A stretch of DNA of 64,000 nt from Marinobacter salsuginis. GTDB taxonomy: Bacteria > Pseudomonadota > Gammaproteobacteria > Pseudomonadales > Oleiphilaceae. Each line of letters opens with the position of its first letter. The stretch's first letter is position 1. Made by a program: the position numbers and the translations under genes. The notes beneath the pieces were generated by a model, which did no database searches, had not been told where the DNA came from, and worked only from the letters and a program-made list of their open reading frames with translations. The DNA lies in the NCBI RefSeq assembly GCF_009617755.1, contig NZ_BGZH01000001.1:186001-250000 (forward strand), in the 5' to 3' direction. Of the stretch, positions 35,887-45,394 are shown piece after piece.

Positions 35887-36672
35887 ATGAAGGTTGTACT
35901 CTTTTGTGGCGGACTTGGAATGCGCCTGCGTGAATTCTCAGAAAACATTCCCAAGCCGATGGTTCCCATTGGCCACAGGCCGATTGTCTGGAACCTAATG
36001 AAGTTCTACTCCCATTACGGACACAAGGATTTCGTTATCTGCCTTGGCCACAACGCCCATGTAATCAAACAGTATTTTCTGAAATATGACGAGTGCCTTA
36101 CCAACGATTTCGTGCTTGAGGGTGGCAAACCCCATCTGACCAAAACCGACATCCACGACTGGAAAATCACGTTTGCCGATACCGGGCTCAAATCGAACAT
36201 CGGAATGCGCCTGAAAGCGGTTGAGAAGTATCTTGATGATCTCGGCCCTGACGACATGTTCATGGCCAACTATGCGGATGGCCTGTCGGATGTCCCACTC
36301 GACGAAATGCTCGAGTTCTTCAAGAAAAGCGGAAAAACAGCCTGCTTTCTTTGCGTGCAGCCACAGCAGTCATTTCATTACGTGCGGCTTAACGACGACG
36401 GCACAGTGCACAGCATCCAGGACACGACCAATACCGGACTGACAGTCAACGGCGGCTTTTTCATCTTCAAGAAACGCATCTATGAGTACATACAGGATGG
36501 AGAAGAGCTCGTTCACGAGCCGTTTGAGCGACTAATTGCGGAAAATGAGCTGGTGGCTTACCGATACGATGGTTTCTGGAAATGCATGGACACGTTCAAG
36601 GACAAGCAGGCCTTTGACGAGCTTAATGCAACTGGCGACTGCCCATGGCAGGTTTGGCGGGAAAAGGTGTAG
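35887..36672 (+). CDS. Sugar-1-phosphate nucleotidyltransferase (RfbF-like)
   Basis: 261 residues from the ATG at 35887, preceded by AAGGGAG. The nucleotidyltransferase signature is GGLGMRL (residues 8-14), followed by IPKPMVPIGHRPI. The metal-binding region reads FMANYADGLSDV. The sequence FVLEGGKPHLTKTDIHDWKITFADTG resembles glucose-1-phosphate cytidylyltransferases (RfbF/DdhA), so a CDP-sugar is the best guess. It makes the activated donor used by the enzymes encoded just upstream. A classical CDP-glucose 4,6-dehydratase (RfbG) is not clearly identified in the window, so the pathway may be different. Confidence 0.85.
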   Translation: MKVVLFCGGLGMRLREFSENIPKPMVPIGHRPIVWNLMKFYSHYGHKDFVICLGHNAHVIKQYFLKYDECLTNDFVLEGGKPHLTKTDIHDWKITFADTGLKSNIGMRLKAVEKYLDDLGPDDMFMANYADGLSDVPLDEMLEFFKKSGKTACFLCVQPQQSFHYVRLNDDGTVHSIQDTTNTGLTVNGGFFIFKKRIYEYIQDGEELVHEPFERLIAENELVAYRYDGFWKCMDTFKDKQAFDELNATGDCPWQVWREKV

Positions 36673-36677
36673 CAGCC

Positions 36678-37337
36678 GTGTTAAATAGTGTGCTTGGTGA
36701 CGCAAAGAAACCACTGAACATATTGTGCCTCGGCGCCCACTGCGATGATATTGAAATTGGCTGCGGTGGTAGCTTGCTTCATATCCTTGGAGAAAGAAGC
36801 AACGTAAACGTTAACTGGGTGGTATTTGCGTCCAACCCTGTCCGTCGACAAGAGGCAGAAGCCGGCGCAACAATGTTTAGCGAGGGCGCCAGATCTCTAG
36901 ACTTGAAGATTCATGATTTCAGGGACGGTTTCCTCCCGACAGAACCCGTTCGTTTAAAGGAGGCCTTTGAAAAACTAAAGCATGAGATCCCACAGCCTGA
37001 TGTCATTTTCACTCACTATCGACACGACCTCCACCAGGATCATCGCGCGGTTTCAGACCTCACCTGGAACACATTCAGAGACCATCTGATTCTGGAGTAT
37101 GAAATTCCAAAATGGGATGGAGACATTGGCCAACCGAACGTGTTCTTGCCAATTTCCAGGGCTACTGGTGAGAAAAAGATCCGCCTGTTGCACGAGGCTT
37201 ACGCCTCGCAGGTAGAAAAGGCGTGGTTTAGTCAGGACCTGTTCTGGAGCCTGATGAGAATCCGGGGTATGGAAGCGAATGCGTCTGAGAGCATCGCAGA
37301 AGCGTTTTACTCTCGCAAACTGGTCCTGTCGGTCTGA
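36678..37337 (+). CDS. PIG-L family deacetylase
   Basis: 219 residues from the GTG at 36678, which has AAAAGG 10 bp upstream; an ATG at 36645 would overlap the previous gene by 28 bp without a Shine-Dalgarno. The zinc site is visible as GAHCDDIEIGCGG (the family's HPDD motif with Cys replacing Pro) and THYRHDLHQDHRAV (second His cluster). PIG-L enzymes remove N-acetyl groups from GlcNAc-type sugars. In this operon it could deacetylate an N-acetylated sugar or its lipid-linked form. It ends one base into the next start (TGATG). Confidence 0.85.
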   Translation: MLNSVLGDAKKPLNILCLGAHCDDIEIGCGGSLLHILGERSNVNVNWVVFASNPVRRQEAEAGATMFSEGARSLDLKIHDFRDGFLPTEPVRLKEAFEKLKHEIPQPDVIFTHYRHDLHQDHRAVSDLTWNTFRDHLILEYEIPKWDGDIGQPNVFLPISRATGEKKIRLLHEAYASQVEKAWFSQDLFWSLMRIRGMEANASESIAEAFYSRKLVLSV

Positions 37338-38677
37338 TGTCAACGCGCTCCCCTTCCCCCAGAATCGCTGTCTTTGGTCACTATGGGAACCAGAACCTTG
37401 GTGATGAGGCCATTATCGAAGCTGTATTGAAGAATCTTCGTCACCACCTACCCAATGCGGAACTCTCCTGCTTTTCCATTAATCCTTTGGACAGCGCCAG
37501 CAGACACGGTGTCGATTCATTCCCGATCCGGTATCGTGCCGATTATTTCAATCCGCCCCGGACCCAAACGCCTGCACAGGAAGACACCCCTGCACCAGCG
37601 GCTGTAAATGAAGTAGCCACTCCATTAGCAAAATCTTGGAAGACCAGGCTCAAGTCTTTCCCACTTTTGGGCAGCCTACTCCGCACAGGCCAGAACGTAG
37701 TCGAGTTCCGCCACACGTTGAAGCAGGAAGTTGTGTTTCTTCGAGCCGCCAGCATGAGACTGGAAACCGTCGACCTGCTTCTGATCACCGGCTCAAACCA
37801 GTTCCTGGACAATTTTGGTGGGCCATGGGGGTTCCCATACACTTTGCTGAAGTGGACGTGGCTCGCAAAGCGTTCAGGCACAAAGGTGGCCTTTTTGAGC
37901 ATAGGTGCCGGCCCGCTCACTCACCCTCTCAGTTACTGGATGCTTGGCAGGGCGTTGAAGCGGGCCGATTACCTCTCATTGAGGGACGAAGGCTCGCAAG
38001 CACTGATTCGTGAAAAGGTAGGTATAGAGGGGGCAGTCTTTCCAGACCTGGCCCACAGTCTTTATGAAAGTGGGGCCAGGCCAAGTCGAGCAGAGCGAAG
38101 CGACAGGCTGCGGGTTGCTGTCAACCCGATGCCGGTCTTTGACAGGCGTTACTGGCACCATCCGGACGACACCCTATATAGAGACTATGTCCAGAAACTG
38201 GCAAGACTCTGTGAACACATTGTCCAGGAGGGAGCTCATCTCACGTTATTCAGCACACAATTAAAAGATGAGGACGTTATCGACGATGTGATCGAAGCCA
38301 TGGGGGTTGCCGCTCCGCCCTCGATTGCCCGCAGCAGAACGGTCGCCGAACTGATGGAGACGCTCAGTCAATCAGACTGCGTAGTTGCCACCCGGTTCCA
38401 CGCCACCGTATTACCACTACAACTTGGCATTCCCGTGCTGGGTATTTGCTATTACCGAAAAGCCGCAGAGCTTCTTGTGGATGTGGGGCTGGGCGATTAC
38501 TTCGTCAACATTGATGATTTCGATGATGAGACCTTACGCCAAAAGTATAAGGCCTTGACCACACGAATTTCTTCCGGCTCTCTCACGCTTTCTGAGGAGC
38601 ACTCACGATACATCCAGGCGCTTGACGAACAGTATAGAAATATCGCTGCCCTGGCGGTCAAAGGAGACCAGCAGTAA
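37337..38677 (+). CDS. Polysaccharide pyruvyl transferase family protein
   Basis: 446 residues. The family signature FGHYGNQNLGDEAIIEAVLKNL opens the protein, and the C-terminal half has the conserved GTB-like region with CVVATRFHATVLPLQLGIPVLGICY (the RxHA motif). An insertion rich in Pro/Thr/Ala lies around residues 75-95. These enzymes transfer pyruvate from phosphoenolpyruvate to a sugar in a ketal linkage, adding negative charge to exopolysaccharide. The ATG overlaps the PIG-L stop (TGATG), and the next gene follows after 2 bp, so it is mid-operon. Confidence 0.87.
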   Translation: MSTRSPSPRIAVFGHYGNQNLGDEAIIEAVLKNLRHHLPNAELSCFSINPLDSASRHGVDSFPIRYRADYFNPPRTQTPAQEDTPAPAAVNEVATPLAKSWKTRLKSFPLLGSLLRTGQNVVEFRHTLKQEVVFLRAASMRLETVDLLLITGSNQFLDNFGGPWGFPYTLLKWTWLAKRSGTKVAFLSIGAGPLTHPLSYWMLGRALKRADYLSLRDEGSQALIREKVGIEGAVFPDLAHSLYESGARPSRAERSDRLRVAVNPMPVFDRRYWHHPDDTLYRDYVQKLARLCEHIVQEGAHLTLFSTQLKDEDVIDDVIEAMGVAAPPSIARSRTVAELMETLSQSDCVVATRFHATVLPLQLGIPVLGICYYRKAAELLVDVGLGDYFVNIDDFDDETLRQKYKALTTRISSGSLTLSEEHSRYIQALDEQYRNIAALAVKGDQQ

Positions 38678-38679
38678 GC

Positions 38680-41229
38680 ATGCCGAGGCCCAGCGTTGTA
38701 CTCCGAGAAAACCACGGTTTTTCGAGGACCTCTGAACCGATCCAACTTGGAATTCCGCTTGCCAAAGGGTATCTGCAGGATAAGCAACCTCATTTCCTGA
38801 AGTATTCTGACGGGGAATTGGTTATACCTTTTCAGACCCGCCCGCTCAGTTATTGGCCAGATAACAGCGTGCGTTGGCTTCAGGTTGCCTTTCCGGCCGA
38901 CCTTGCCCCGAACCAAACTCGCGTCGTCGAGCTTTTCAAGGAAGAGCCCTCTCTCAATTATCCAAATTCCCAGGTCGCTCCACCTGTTCAGCCAGCTGAT
39001 AACGGCCTTGGCATCAGGATTATGCTGCCAAACGGCGACTATCGCGACCTGGAGTTCGATCTGAAGGATCCGTTGAACACCTCGTGTTCGGTACAATTCG
39101 AGAAGAAGTGGGCTGTTGTCGAAGACGGCACCTACTTCTCACGTAGCCGTTCAGAAGGCGTTTTCCTGACGTCAGCGGGAACCGATCTCGTCCGGTTCTT
39201 TATTGATATCCAATTCTTTAAAGTAGGCGAACTGATTCGTGTCGACGCAGGTCTTCATAATCCCCGTAGGGCTGTTCACAAGGGCGGCTTGTGGGATCTT
39301 GGCGACCCTGGTTCAGTTTATTTCAAATCATTCTCGCTTAGTGTTCGACAAATGGACAGCCGTTCCCAGTGGATCAGGCCCCAGCCTGGTGTCGAGCCGA
39401 TTTTCAGCGAGAATGAAGCGCTTATCCTCCACCAGGAGTCCAGCGGCGGAGAGAATTGGAACAGCAACAACCATCTCAATCGGGATGGCGTGGTGACAAC
39501 CAGGTACCGGGGCTTCAGGCTTTTCCGAAAATCTGAAGTAATAGACGATGGATATCGTGCATCTCCGGTCGCAGGGGTAACCGGAGAAAACTCCGGCACC
39601 TGTGCGCTGCTGTCCGGGTTTTGGCAAAACTTCCCGTCGTCAATCAAGGCCGACAGAGGTTGTGTGACTATCGGCTTCTTTCCTGAGACCGCCCAGGATT
39701 ACGAGCTCCAGGGAGGCGAACAAAAGTGTCAAACAGGCTGGATCCAATTGACACCCGCTGGAGAAACCTTGTTGAACCTCCAGTCACCCGTGACGCCCGT
39801 GATTCCGGCCGAACACTATGCCAACACCAAAGCATTCTCGTGCTTTTCTCCTCCGGAGGAGACCGACGAGGTTGATTCGCTCATAGGGCTGGCGCTCTCC
39901 CCGGAAGAAGGCTTCCTGAAAAAACGGGAGATCATTGACGAATACGGATGGCGAAACTTTGGCGACCTCTATGCTGATCATGAATGCATGTACCTGCCAT
40001 CAGATCATCCAAGGTTTATTACCCATTACAATAATCAGTACGACGCCATCTACGGCTTCGCACGCCAGTTTGCCTTGACGGGAGATCGACGTTGGTTCGA
40101 GTTAATGGATGATCTCGCAAAACACGTGGCAGATATCGACATTTATCACACAGACGAAGACCGCACTGAATACAACCATGGTATGTTCTGGCACACAGAT
40201 CACTACCTTGATGCCCACACCGCCACGCACCGCACCTATTCAAGGTTTAATTCAACCAGCTCAATACCAGGCCAAACCGGCGGAGGACCCGCGGCGGAAC
40301 ATTGTTACAGCACGGGATTGCTCTACCATTTCTGGATGACCGGGTCTGAATCGTCGCGTTCGGCCGTTATTGAACTCGCGACCTGGATGAGAAATGCTCA
40401 TGAGGGATCAAAAGGTCTTCTGGCGCAGGTGCTCGCTGTAAAGAAAACGGACCTCCCACGGTTAAAAAAGGTTCTGGGAGGCAATACGAACGGGGTTTAT
40501 CGGTATCCGTTCACACGCGGCACGGGAAACTACATAAACACATTGCTGGACGCCAGTATGCTGGAACCAGATGAAGGCTGGCTTGATCTTGCCGAAAGCG
40601 TGATTCGCAGCACTATTGGCCCAATGGATAACATTGAAGAGCGTGGCCTACTGGACGCAGAAACGGGCTGGCACTACCTTGTGTTGCTTTCGGCAATGAC
40701 GCGCTACCTCTGGATGAAACTGGACAACAACACGATAGACGAACCTTATCACTACACCCTGGCCAGCCTCCGGCACTACTGGCGTTGGATGGTTAAAAAT
40801 GAACGTCCGTTTAAGGATGATTCTGAAAACCTTGAATTTCCAAACGACACCTGGGTCGCACAAGATTTCAGGAAAGCAGTGTTAATGAAGCAGGCGGCAC
40901 TATTTGATACCGCCCACCGGAAAATATACGAAGAAAAGGCATCTGAATGGTCTCGCTATGTGACTCAAAAACTCCAGGCCAGTGAGGAGCGATTCTTTAC
41001 CAGAATCCTTATTATACTGCTTCAAAATTACGGCCCGCACAGTTTCCAAACGCCGATACCAGAGAAGGGGCAGCTTCTGTCATCGCCAAACACCAACCGG
41101 ATGGCCTTAACGAAAGCCAGATCTACCCTGAGAGTTCTTATCCAGATAGGCCGTCGAATTGGCCGCGGTTTGCTGCAGTTTCGTCCCTCCAGAGAGAGTT
41201 CCTGGTTAAAGATACGTTTGGAGCGTTGA
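38680..41229 (+). CDS. RIFT-barrel/alpha-toroid protein, PcRGLX-like (possible polysaccharide-active enzyme)
   Basis: 849 residues with no signal peptide. The N-terminal 250 residues are beta-rich (EPIQLGIPLAKGYLQDK..., SYWPDNSVRWLQVAF) and resemble the RIFT-barrel region of exo-rhamnogalacturonan-lyase-like (PcRGLX) proteins. The middle (about 420-740) looks like an alpha/alpha-toroid with several His/Tyr-rich segments, notably YNHGMFWHTDHYLDAHTATHR and GGGPAAEHCYSTGLLYHFW. That suggests carbohydrate cleavage or binding, but no catalytic residue can be assigned. It sits inside a biosynthetic operon between a pyruvyl transferase and an acyltransferase, which is unexpected for a lyase and may mean processing or quality control. 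Confidence 0.62.
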   Translation: MPRPSVVLRENHGFSRTSEPIQLGIPLAKGYLQDKQPHFLKYSDGELVIPFQTRPLSYWPDNSVRWLQVAFPADLAPNQTRVVELFKEEPSLNYPNSQVAPPVQPADNGLGIRIMLPNGDYRDLEFDLKDPLNTSCSVQFEKKWAVVEDGTYFSRSRSEGVFLTSAGTDLVRFFIDIQFFKVGELIRVDAGLHNPRRAVHKGGLWDLGDPGSVYFKSFSLSVRQMDSRSQWIRPQPGVEPIFSENEALILHQESSGGENWNSNNHLNRDGVVTTRYRGFRLFRKSEVIDDGYRASPVAGVTGENSGTCALLSGFWQNFPSSIKADRGCVTIGFFPETAQDYELQGGEQKCQTGWIQLTPAGETLLNLQSPVTPVIPAEHYANTKAFSCFSPPEETDEVDSLIGLALSPEEGFLKKREIIDEYGWRNFGDLYADHECMYLPSDHPRFITHYNNQYDAIYGFARQFALTGDRRWFELMDDLAKHVADIDIYHTDEDRTEYNHGMFWHTDHYLDAHTATHRTYSRFNSTSSIPGQTGGGPAAEHCYSTGLLYHFWMTGSESSRSAVIELATWMRNAHEGSKGLLAQVLAVKKTDLPRLKKVLGGNTNGVYRYPFTRGTGNYINTLLDASMLEPDEGWLDLAESVIRSTIGPMDNIEERGLLDAETGWHYLVLLSAMTRYLWMKLDNNTIDEPYHYTLASLRHYWRWMVKNERPFKDDSENLEFPNDTWVAQDFRKAVLMKQAALFDTAHRKIYEEKASEWSRYVTQKLQASEERFFTRILIILLQNYGPHSFQTPIPEKGQLLSSPNTNRMALTKARSTLRVLIQIGRRIGRGLLQFRPSRESSWLKIRLER

Positions 41230-41230
41230 C

Positions 41231-41851
41231 ATGAAATCGCAGATCAAGACCTTGGCACGAATCATATTCACACTGTTGGCTTCACCTTTATGGCTGGTCT
41301 ATCGCGGTTTTTCGATCATAGGCAACCAGGATTCAGTGTTTCAGTCCGTTTCCCAGTTATTGAGCCTGGTTCCAGGAAAACCGGGAATCTATTTGAGAGC
41401 CAGTTTTTACAGCCTCGCCTGCCCCAACACATCCAGCGAGATTTCTATTGGTTTTCTGACCGTTTTGTCCCACTGGGACACGACTATCGAACGAGGGGTC
41501 TACGTGGGCCCTCAATGCAACATTGGGAAGTGTTTCATTGGAGAGAACACCCTGCTGGGCAGCGGAGTACATGTGCTCAGCGGCAGCAAGCAACACGAAT
41601 TCAACGATCCCCAACGTCCCATTCAGGAACAGGGTGGGACCTTTACAAAAATCAGGATTGGACGGGATTGTTGGCTTGGAAACACGTCCGTTGTGATGAG
41701 TGACATCGGCGACCACAGTATTGTGGCGGCCGGCGCTATTGTGACCAGGGCAACACCGCCTGGATGTATTGTCGCAGGCAATCCGGCAAAAAAGGTACGT
41801 TCACGCTTCAGTGAACAGCCATCCGGTTCACAAGGGGAGAATGAAAACTGA
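41231..41851 (+). CDS. Hexapeptide-repeat (LbH) acyltransferase
   Basis: 206 residues. Left-handed beta-helix hexapeptide pattern from about residue 85 (IERGVYVGPQCNIGKCFIGENTLLG, then IRIGRDCWLGNTSVVMSDIGDHSIVAAGAIVT), ending with the usual IVAGNPAKKVRSRF motif. This is the WbbJ/maltose-acetyltransferase fold. A hydrophobic N-terminal helix (LARIIFTLLASPLWLVY) may tether it to the membrane. It probably O-acetylates a repeat-unit sugar using acetyl-CoA. It starts directly after the preceding stop and overlaps the following ORF by 11 bp. Confidence 0.88.
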   Translation: MKSQIKTLARIIFTLLASPLWLVYRGFSIIGNQDSVFQSVSQLLSLVPGKPGIYLRASFYSLACPNTSSEISIGFLTVLSHWDTTIERGVYVGPQCNIGKCFIGENTLLGSGVHVLSGSKQHEFNDPQRPIQEQGGTFTKIRIGRDCWLGNTSVVMSDIGDHSIVAAGAIVTRATPPGCIVAGNPAKKVRSRFSEQPSGSQGENEN

Positions 41852-43217
41852 CATGGGTGGTCGAATCGAAAGCCTCTATTATTCAAGCCCGGTGTGGTTG
41901 CAAAACATGCTTGTCAGCGCACTCGGCTATCGCCTCTACATGAAACGGTACACTGGCCGCTATCATCAGATCCGCGCCCTTCTCTCGGAGGCGCGTCACT
42001 GGACTGCGAGCCAACGGCTCGCCTACCAAAATGAAAGGCTCTATGAGATGGTTCGTTTCTGTAAACAGAACGTGCCCTACTACCAAAAACTGTTTGCCGA
42101 ACACGGACTGCGTGACCAGGACATCACCCACATTGACGATCTCCACAAAATCCCGGTTCTGGACAAAGATACCCTACGCAAGGACCAAGGGAATTTCAGA
42201 GCTGTGGGCTCAAAGCCCTATATCCTACAGAATACCAGTGGAAGTACAGGTACGCCGCTAACCCTTGCAGTGGACGAAACGACATATAAAATGGCCATGG
42301 CGTTAGTAGTGGATCATGAAGAGTTCCATGGGGTTCCGTTTGGTGCCCGCAGAGCCACCTTCGCCGGCAGAATGGTCCAGAGATCCGATGACCTTTCCCC
42401 ACCGTTCTGGCGCTTCAATCGCGCCGAAAACCAACGGCTTTACTCCAGTTACCACCTGAACAGGGCCACGTTCCCGTTCTATCAAAAGGATCTCGATTCA
42501 TTTGCTCCGCTCGAGTTAATCGGGTACCCGTCCGCCATTTCGGACATTGCAGGATACTACGAGTTGACTGAAACCAGGCCGCAGTTCAGACCCAAAGCCA
42601 TTATTACAAACTCCGAAACCCTTCTTTCCTGGCAGCGAGAGAGAATAGAGAACGTCTTCCAGTGCCCGGTACGAGATTATTATGGAACCGCAGAGTACGT
42701 TGTTTTTGCGGGACAGGACGGAGAAGGTCTTTATCGAGTAAATCCAACTTTGGGAATCACCGAAGTGCTAACGGATGAAAGAAACAAGCTACAAGGCGAT
42801 ATTATTGCAACCTCTCTTACTAACTATTGCATGCCACTACTACGCTACCGAGTAGGTGATTCTGCGACACTGATCAGTGAGAGTGAAGGAAACGTTCAGA
42901 CCAGGTTCGCAGGGATAAACGGTCGGCTAGATGACTATATTGAGACGCCGGATGGTCGAAGAATTGGTCGAATTGACCATATTTTCAAGGGGCTAACTGG
43001 CATTAAGGAGGCTCAGGTTATTCAGGAGACCAATGAATATTGCCGAATACTTATTGTAAAAGAATCTGCGGAATCATCATTAAACGAGCACGTTCTCCAG
43101 GAAAACTTCCACGCTCGAATAGGTCCGGAAATGAAGCTCTTTATTGAATACACCGGTCAAATCCCAAGGGCTGCAAACGGGAAATTCAAAAGTGTTGTTC
43201 GGGCAGCGAAGGCATAG
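41841..43217 (+). CDS. PaaK/CapK-like adenylate-forming enzyme
   Basis: 458 residues from the ATG at 41841; an ATG at 41853 is an alternative, since AAGGGGAGA lies immediately before the first. The AMP-binding P-loop is LQNTSGSTGTPLT, with further conserved DYYGTAEYVVFAGQ and LLRYRVGDS segments. It belongs to the phenylacetate-CoA ligase-like superfamily seen in capsule clusters (CapK type). It may activate an acid for attachment to a sugar, but the substrate is unknown. It overlaps the acyltransferase gene, suggesting the two modify the same repeat unit. Confidence 0.84.
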   Translation: MKTDMGGRIESLYYSSPVWLQNMLVSALGYRLYMKRYTGRYHQIRALLSEARHWTASQRLAYQNERLYEMVRFCKQNVPYYQKLFAEHGLRDQDITHIDDLHKIPVLDKDTLRKDQGNFRAVGSKPYILQNTSGSTGTPLTLAVDETTYKMAMALVVDHEEFHGVPFGARRATFAGRMVQRSDDLSPPFWRFNRAENQRLYSSYHLNRATFPFYQKDLDSFAPLELIGYPSAISDIAGYYELTETRPQFRPKAIITNSETLLSWQRERIENVFQCPVRDYYGTAEYVVFAGQDGEGLYRVNPTLGITEVLTDERNKLQGDIIATSLTNYCMPLLRYRVGDSATLISESEGNVQTRFAGINGRLDDYIETPDGRRIGRIDHIFKGLTGIKEAQVIQETNEYCRILIVKESAESSLNEHVLQENFHARIGPEMKLFIEYTGQIPRAANGKFKSVVRAAKA

Positions 43218-43223
43218 TCGAAC

Positions 43224-44156
43224 ATGACCATTTTTACCATAGTTATCCCCTGCTTCAACGAGGCAGAGCATATCGGCATGTGCCTTTCATCGCTAAACAA
43301 TCAGAATTTTCCGAGAAACCAGTTTGAGATTATTGTTGTCGACAATGGGTCCGAAGATGCATCTGTAGAAATAAGCCAGGCTTTGGCTGATAGAACCATT
43401 GTGTATCCCGATGGTAAAGTCGGAGCGGTCAGGAACAAAGGAGCATCAGAAGCAAAAGGCCAAAACCTCGTTTTCATAGATGCCGACTGCACATTGGACA
43501 ATGACTGGCTGAATCGTGCTCTGAAGCTTCTTAGCCGCGATGCAAACACGGCGTTTGGAGGTGGCTGCTTGCTTCCTCCCAACGCCAGCTGGATTGAAAA
43601 GTGCTGGCTTTTAGAGGGGCGCGACGGGAACACTCTTCCCAAAGAGTTAATTGGTTGCTCAATCGTTACCCCACGAAAAGTGTTTAAAGATATCGGTGGT
43701 TTCGATGAGTGCATGGCCTCTGGGGAGGATAGCGAGCTTTCGGCAAGACTGAAATCTGCGGGTTACATAGTTAACATGACGCGATGCCTAAACGTCACCC
43801 ACTGGGGTAACGCAAAAACCCAATTCGACTTCTTTAATAGACAAGCTTGGCATGCTGAGCAATACAAGAAAAGCTGGCGATCCAATATCAAAGATCCTAT
43901 TTTTCTATTGGCTTTAGTTTTCTGCACCTCGACTGTAGCTACGCTTGTCTTGCTTCCAATTGGTTCCACCAAAACCTTTCTTGGCATTATCCTCCTTGCC
44001 GTGGCGCCGTCCGCACTTACCGTTAAGAGGTATTTCAGGACGAACCGAGGCCCCCACAACATTAAGGAGGCATTATGTTCCTATTATCTGGACGCCCTGT
44101 ATCTTACTGGCAGAGCATGGGGCCTTTTAAGAATAGCTCTCGAGCGAGTGAAATAG
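43224..44156 (+). CDS. Glycosyltransferase family 2 with C-terminal membrane helices
   Basis: 310 residues. GT-A signature FTIVIPCFNEAEHIGMCLSSL, the IIVVDNGSEDASVEI motif, DADC as the metal-binding acidic motif (LVFIDADCTLDNDW) and the C-terminal GGFDECMASGEDSELSARL loop. Two hydrophobic segments (FLLALVFCTSTVATLVLLP and FLGIILLAVAPSALTV) near residues 230-270 anchor it to the membrane. It would transfer a sugar to the lipid-linked intermediate. It is the last gene of the plus-strand run, 6 bp after the PaaK-like gene, and is followed by a convergent hairpin. Confidence 0.88.
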   Translation: MTIFTIVIPCFNEAEHIGMCLSSLNNQNFPRNQFEIIVVDNGSEDASVEISQALADRTIVYPDGKVGAVRNKGASEAKGQNLVFIDADCTLDNDWLNRALKLLSRDANTAFGGGCLLPPNASWIEKCWLLEGRDGNTLPKELIGCSIVTPRKVFKDIGGFDECMASGEDSELSARLKSAGYIVNMTRCLNVTHWGNAKTQFDFFNRQAWHAEQYKKSWRSNIKDPIFLLALVFCTSTVATLVLLPIGSTKTFLGIILLAVAPSALTVKRYFRTNRGPHNIKEALCSYYLDALYLTGRAWGLLRIALERVK

Positions 44157-44166
44157 ATCTACGTGT

Positions 44167-44186
44167 GAGACGCCCTAAGGCGTCTC
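44167..44186. terminator. Hairpin between convergent genes
   Basis: Perfect 8-bp stem GAGACGCC (44167-44174) / GGCGTCTC (44179-44186), CTAA loop. There is no T-run on either side. Its place between two convergent stops suggests a bidirectional end structure, weaker than a canonical terminator. Confidence 0.5.
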
Positions 44187-44192
44187 CGTGAG

Positions 44193-45350
44193 TCACTCGA
44201 CCCTCAAATCAACAGGTGGTTGAGGCTTCGCTATTTCGCTTCCCATATTGTCCGGAATGTCGGTCCTGACAACTAAATCGTCGATCGAATACCACTCTTG
44301 GCGCTTCTCTGCCTCAGAATAACTCTTGAAATAATCATTTCCTCCGATAGAGAAAAAGTTCCACTTTGGCATTGACTGACCGGGCTCAACTGAGGGCACC
44401 CACATAATATCTCTGATATTGAGAATTCGTTTTCCATCAATCCATTGGAGAAGCCATCCGTCAGGGACACCGGGAGCAGAATTCATCTGGACGTAAAAAC
44501 CCATTTTGGTCCATTCAGAGTTAGAACCGTATATTTGCGTATGTTCGATAATGCCAGATGTCGGAATGAAACCGCCGTTGAGCTTATCAGTGAGGCGCGC
44601 TGTTCCTCCGTCCACGGCCATGCCCTGAATATGGTTCGTAAAGTTCAAAGAACCTGACTTCTGGGGGAAACTACCCATCTCTGAATTACTGAGAATATAA
44701 TTATCCCCATGAGGTCCGCCACGTACGGTAAACAGATTGCGGACCCCGTAGCTGTCTCGTTTCCAGTCAAACAGATACAGCGGGCCTTGCTCCCCACCCC
44801 CGAAAGCTTGAAACTCGCTACCAATCCCTGACCAGCTACCAATTCTGAGAATTTTCGATTGATCATTGCTGGGTGCGTAAGTCCAATCGGGATCGAACGA
44901 AATATAAAACTCGACATAGATCGAATCGTAGCCGTTACCCAGAAGCTTGAGTAGTTGGCCATCGGAAGTCCAACTACTTGTTTCCGACTTCGCATCGCGG
45001 CGCTGCACAAAGCTTTTACCCGTCCCGCCTCTCGCTTTGTCGGCATTGGCCGCCAAAATTTCTATCGTCTCATGAAAATTGGGAAAACCTACAGACGGAG
45101 CGAAAAGCGGATCTTGGTAAACGCTATCCCAATCCTCCGGAACGATATGCGTATCCCGACGCTGCTCGCGGTCGGGCCCGGCACCATTTACCGGGAAAGC
45201 GCCGGTATTGTTTTCTGGTAAACCGCTGTGCCAGTCTGGCTGGTCATCGAAGTTTTCTTTGAAAATAACTTCTGCACCTAGCGGAGCTGACGTAAGCGGA
45301 ATGAATGCGGCAAACAAACCAGCCGCCCACCGGGATGTAAACGAATTCAT
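44193..45350 (-). CDS. Secreted protein, jelly-roll-like (possible polysaccharide lyase or binding protein)
   Basis: 385 residues. A clear signal peptide (WAAGLFAAFIPLTSAPLGA) precedes a beta-rich mature protein beginning EVIFKENFDDQPDWHSGLP, a start often seen in concanavalin-like jelly-roll folds such as bacterial polysaccharide lyases and lectins. Segments SIYVEFYISFDPDW and EWTKMGFYVQMN look like jelly-roll strands. No catalytic set can be assigned with confidence. A good Shine-Dalgarno (GAGGTGA) lies before the ATG. It is monocistronic, transcribed against the polysaccharide block, with inverted repeats upstream that may be operators. It may trim or bind the polymer made by this locus. 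Confidence 0.7.
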   Translation of the reverse strand: MNSFTSRWAAGLFAAFIPLTSAPLGAEVIFKENFDDQPDWHSGLPENNTGAFPVNGAGPDREQRRDTHIVPEDWDSVYQDPLFAPSVGFPNFHETIEILAANADKARGGTGKSFVQRRDAKSETSSWTSDGQLLKLLGNGYDSIYVEFYISFDPDWTYAPSNDQSKILRIGSWSGIGSEFQAFGGGEQGPLYLFDWKRDSYGVRNLFTVRGGPHGDNYILSNSEMGSFPQKSGSLNFTNHIQGMAVDGGTARLTDKLNGGFIPTSGIIEHTQIYGSNSEWTKMGFYVQMNSAPGVPDGWLLQWIDGKRILNIRDIMWVPSVEPGQSMPKWNFFSIGGNDYFKSYSEAEKRQEWYSIDDLVVRTDIPDNMGSEIAKPQPPVDLRVE

Positions 45351-45394
45351 GATTCACCTCGACTCAGATCATACAATCTCCAATTGTACCGTAG

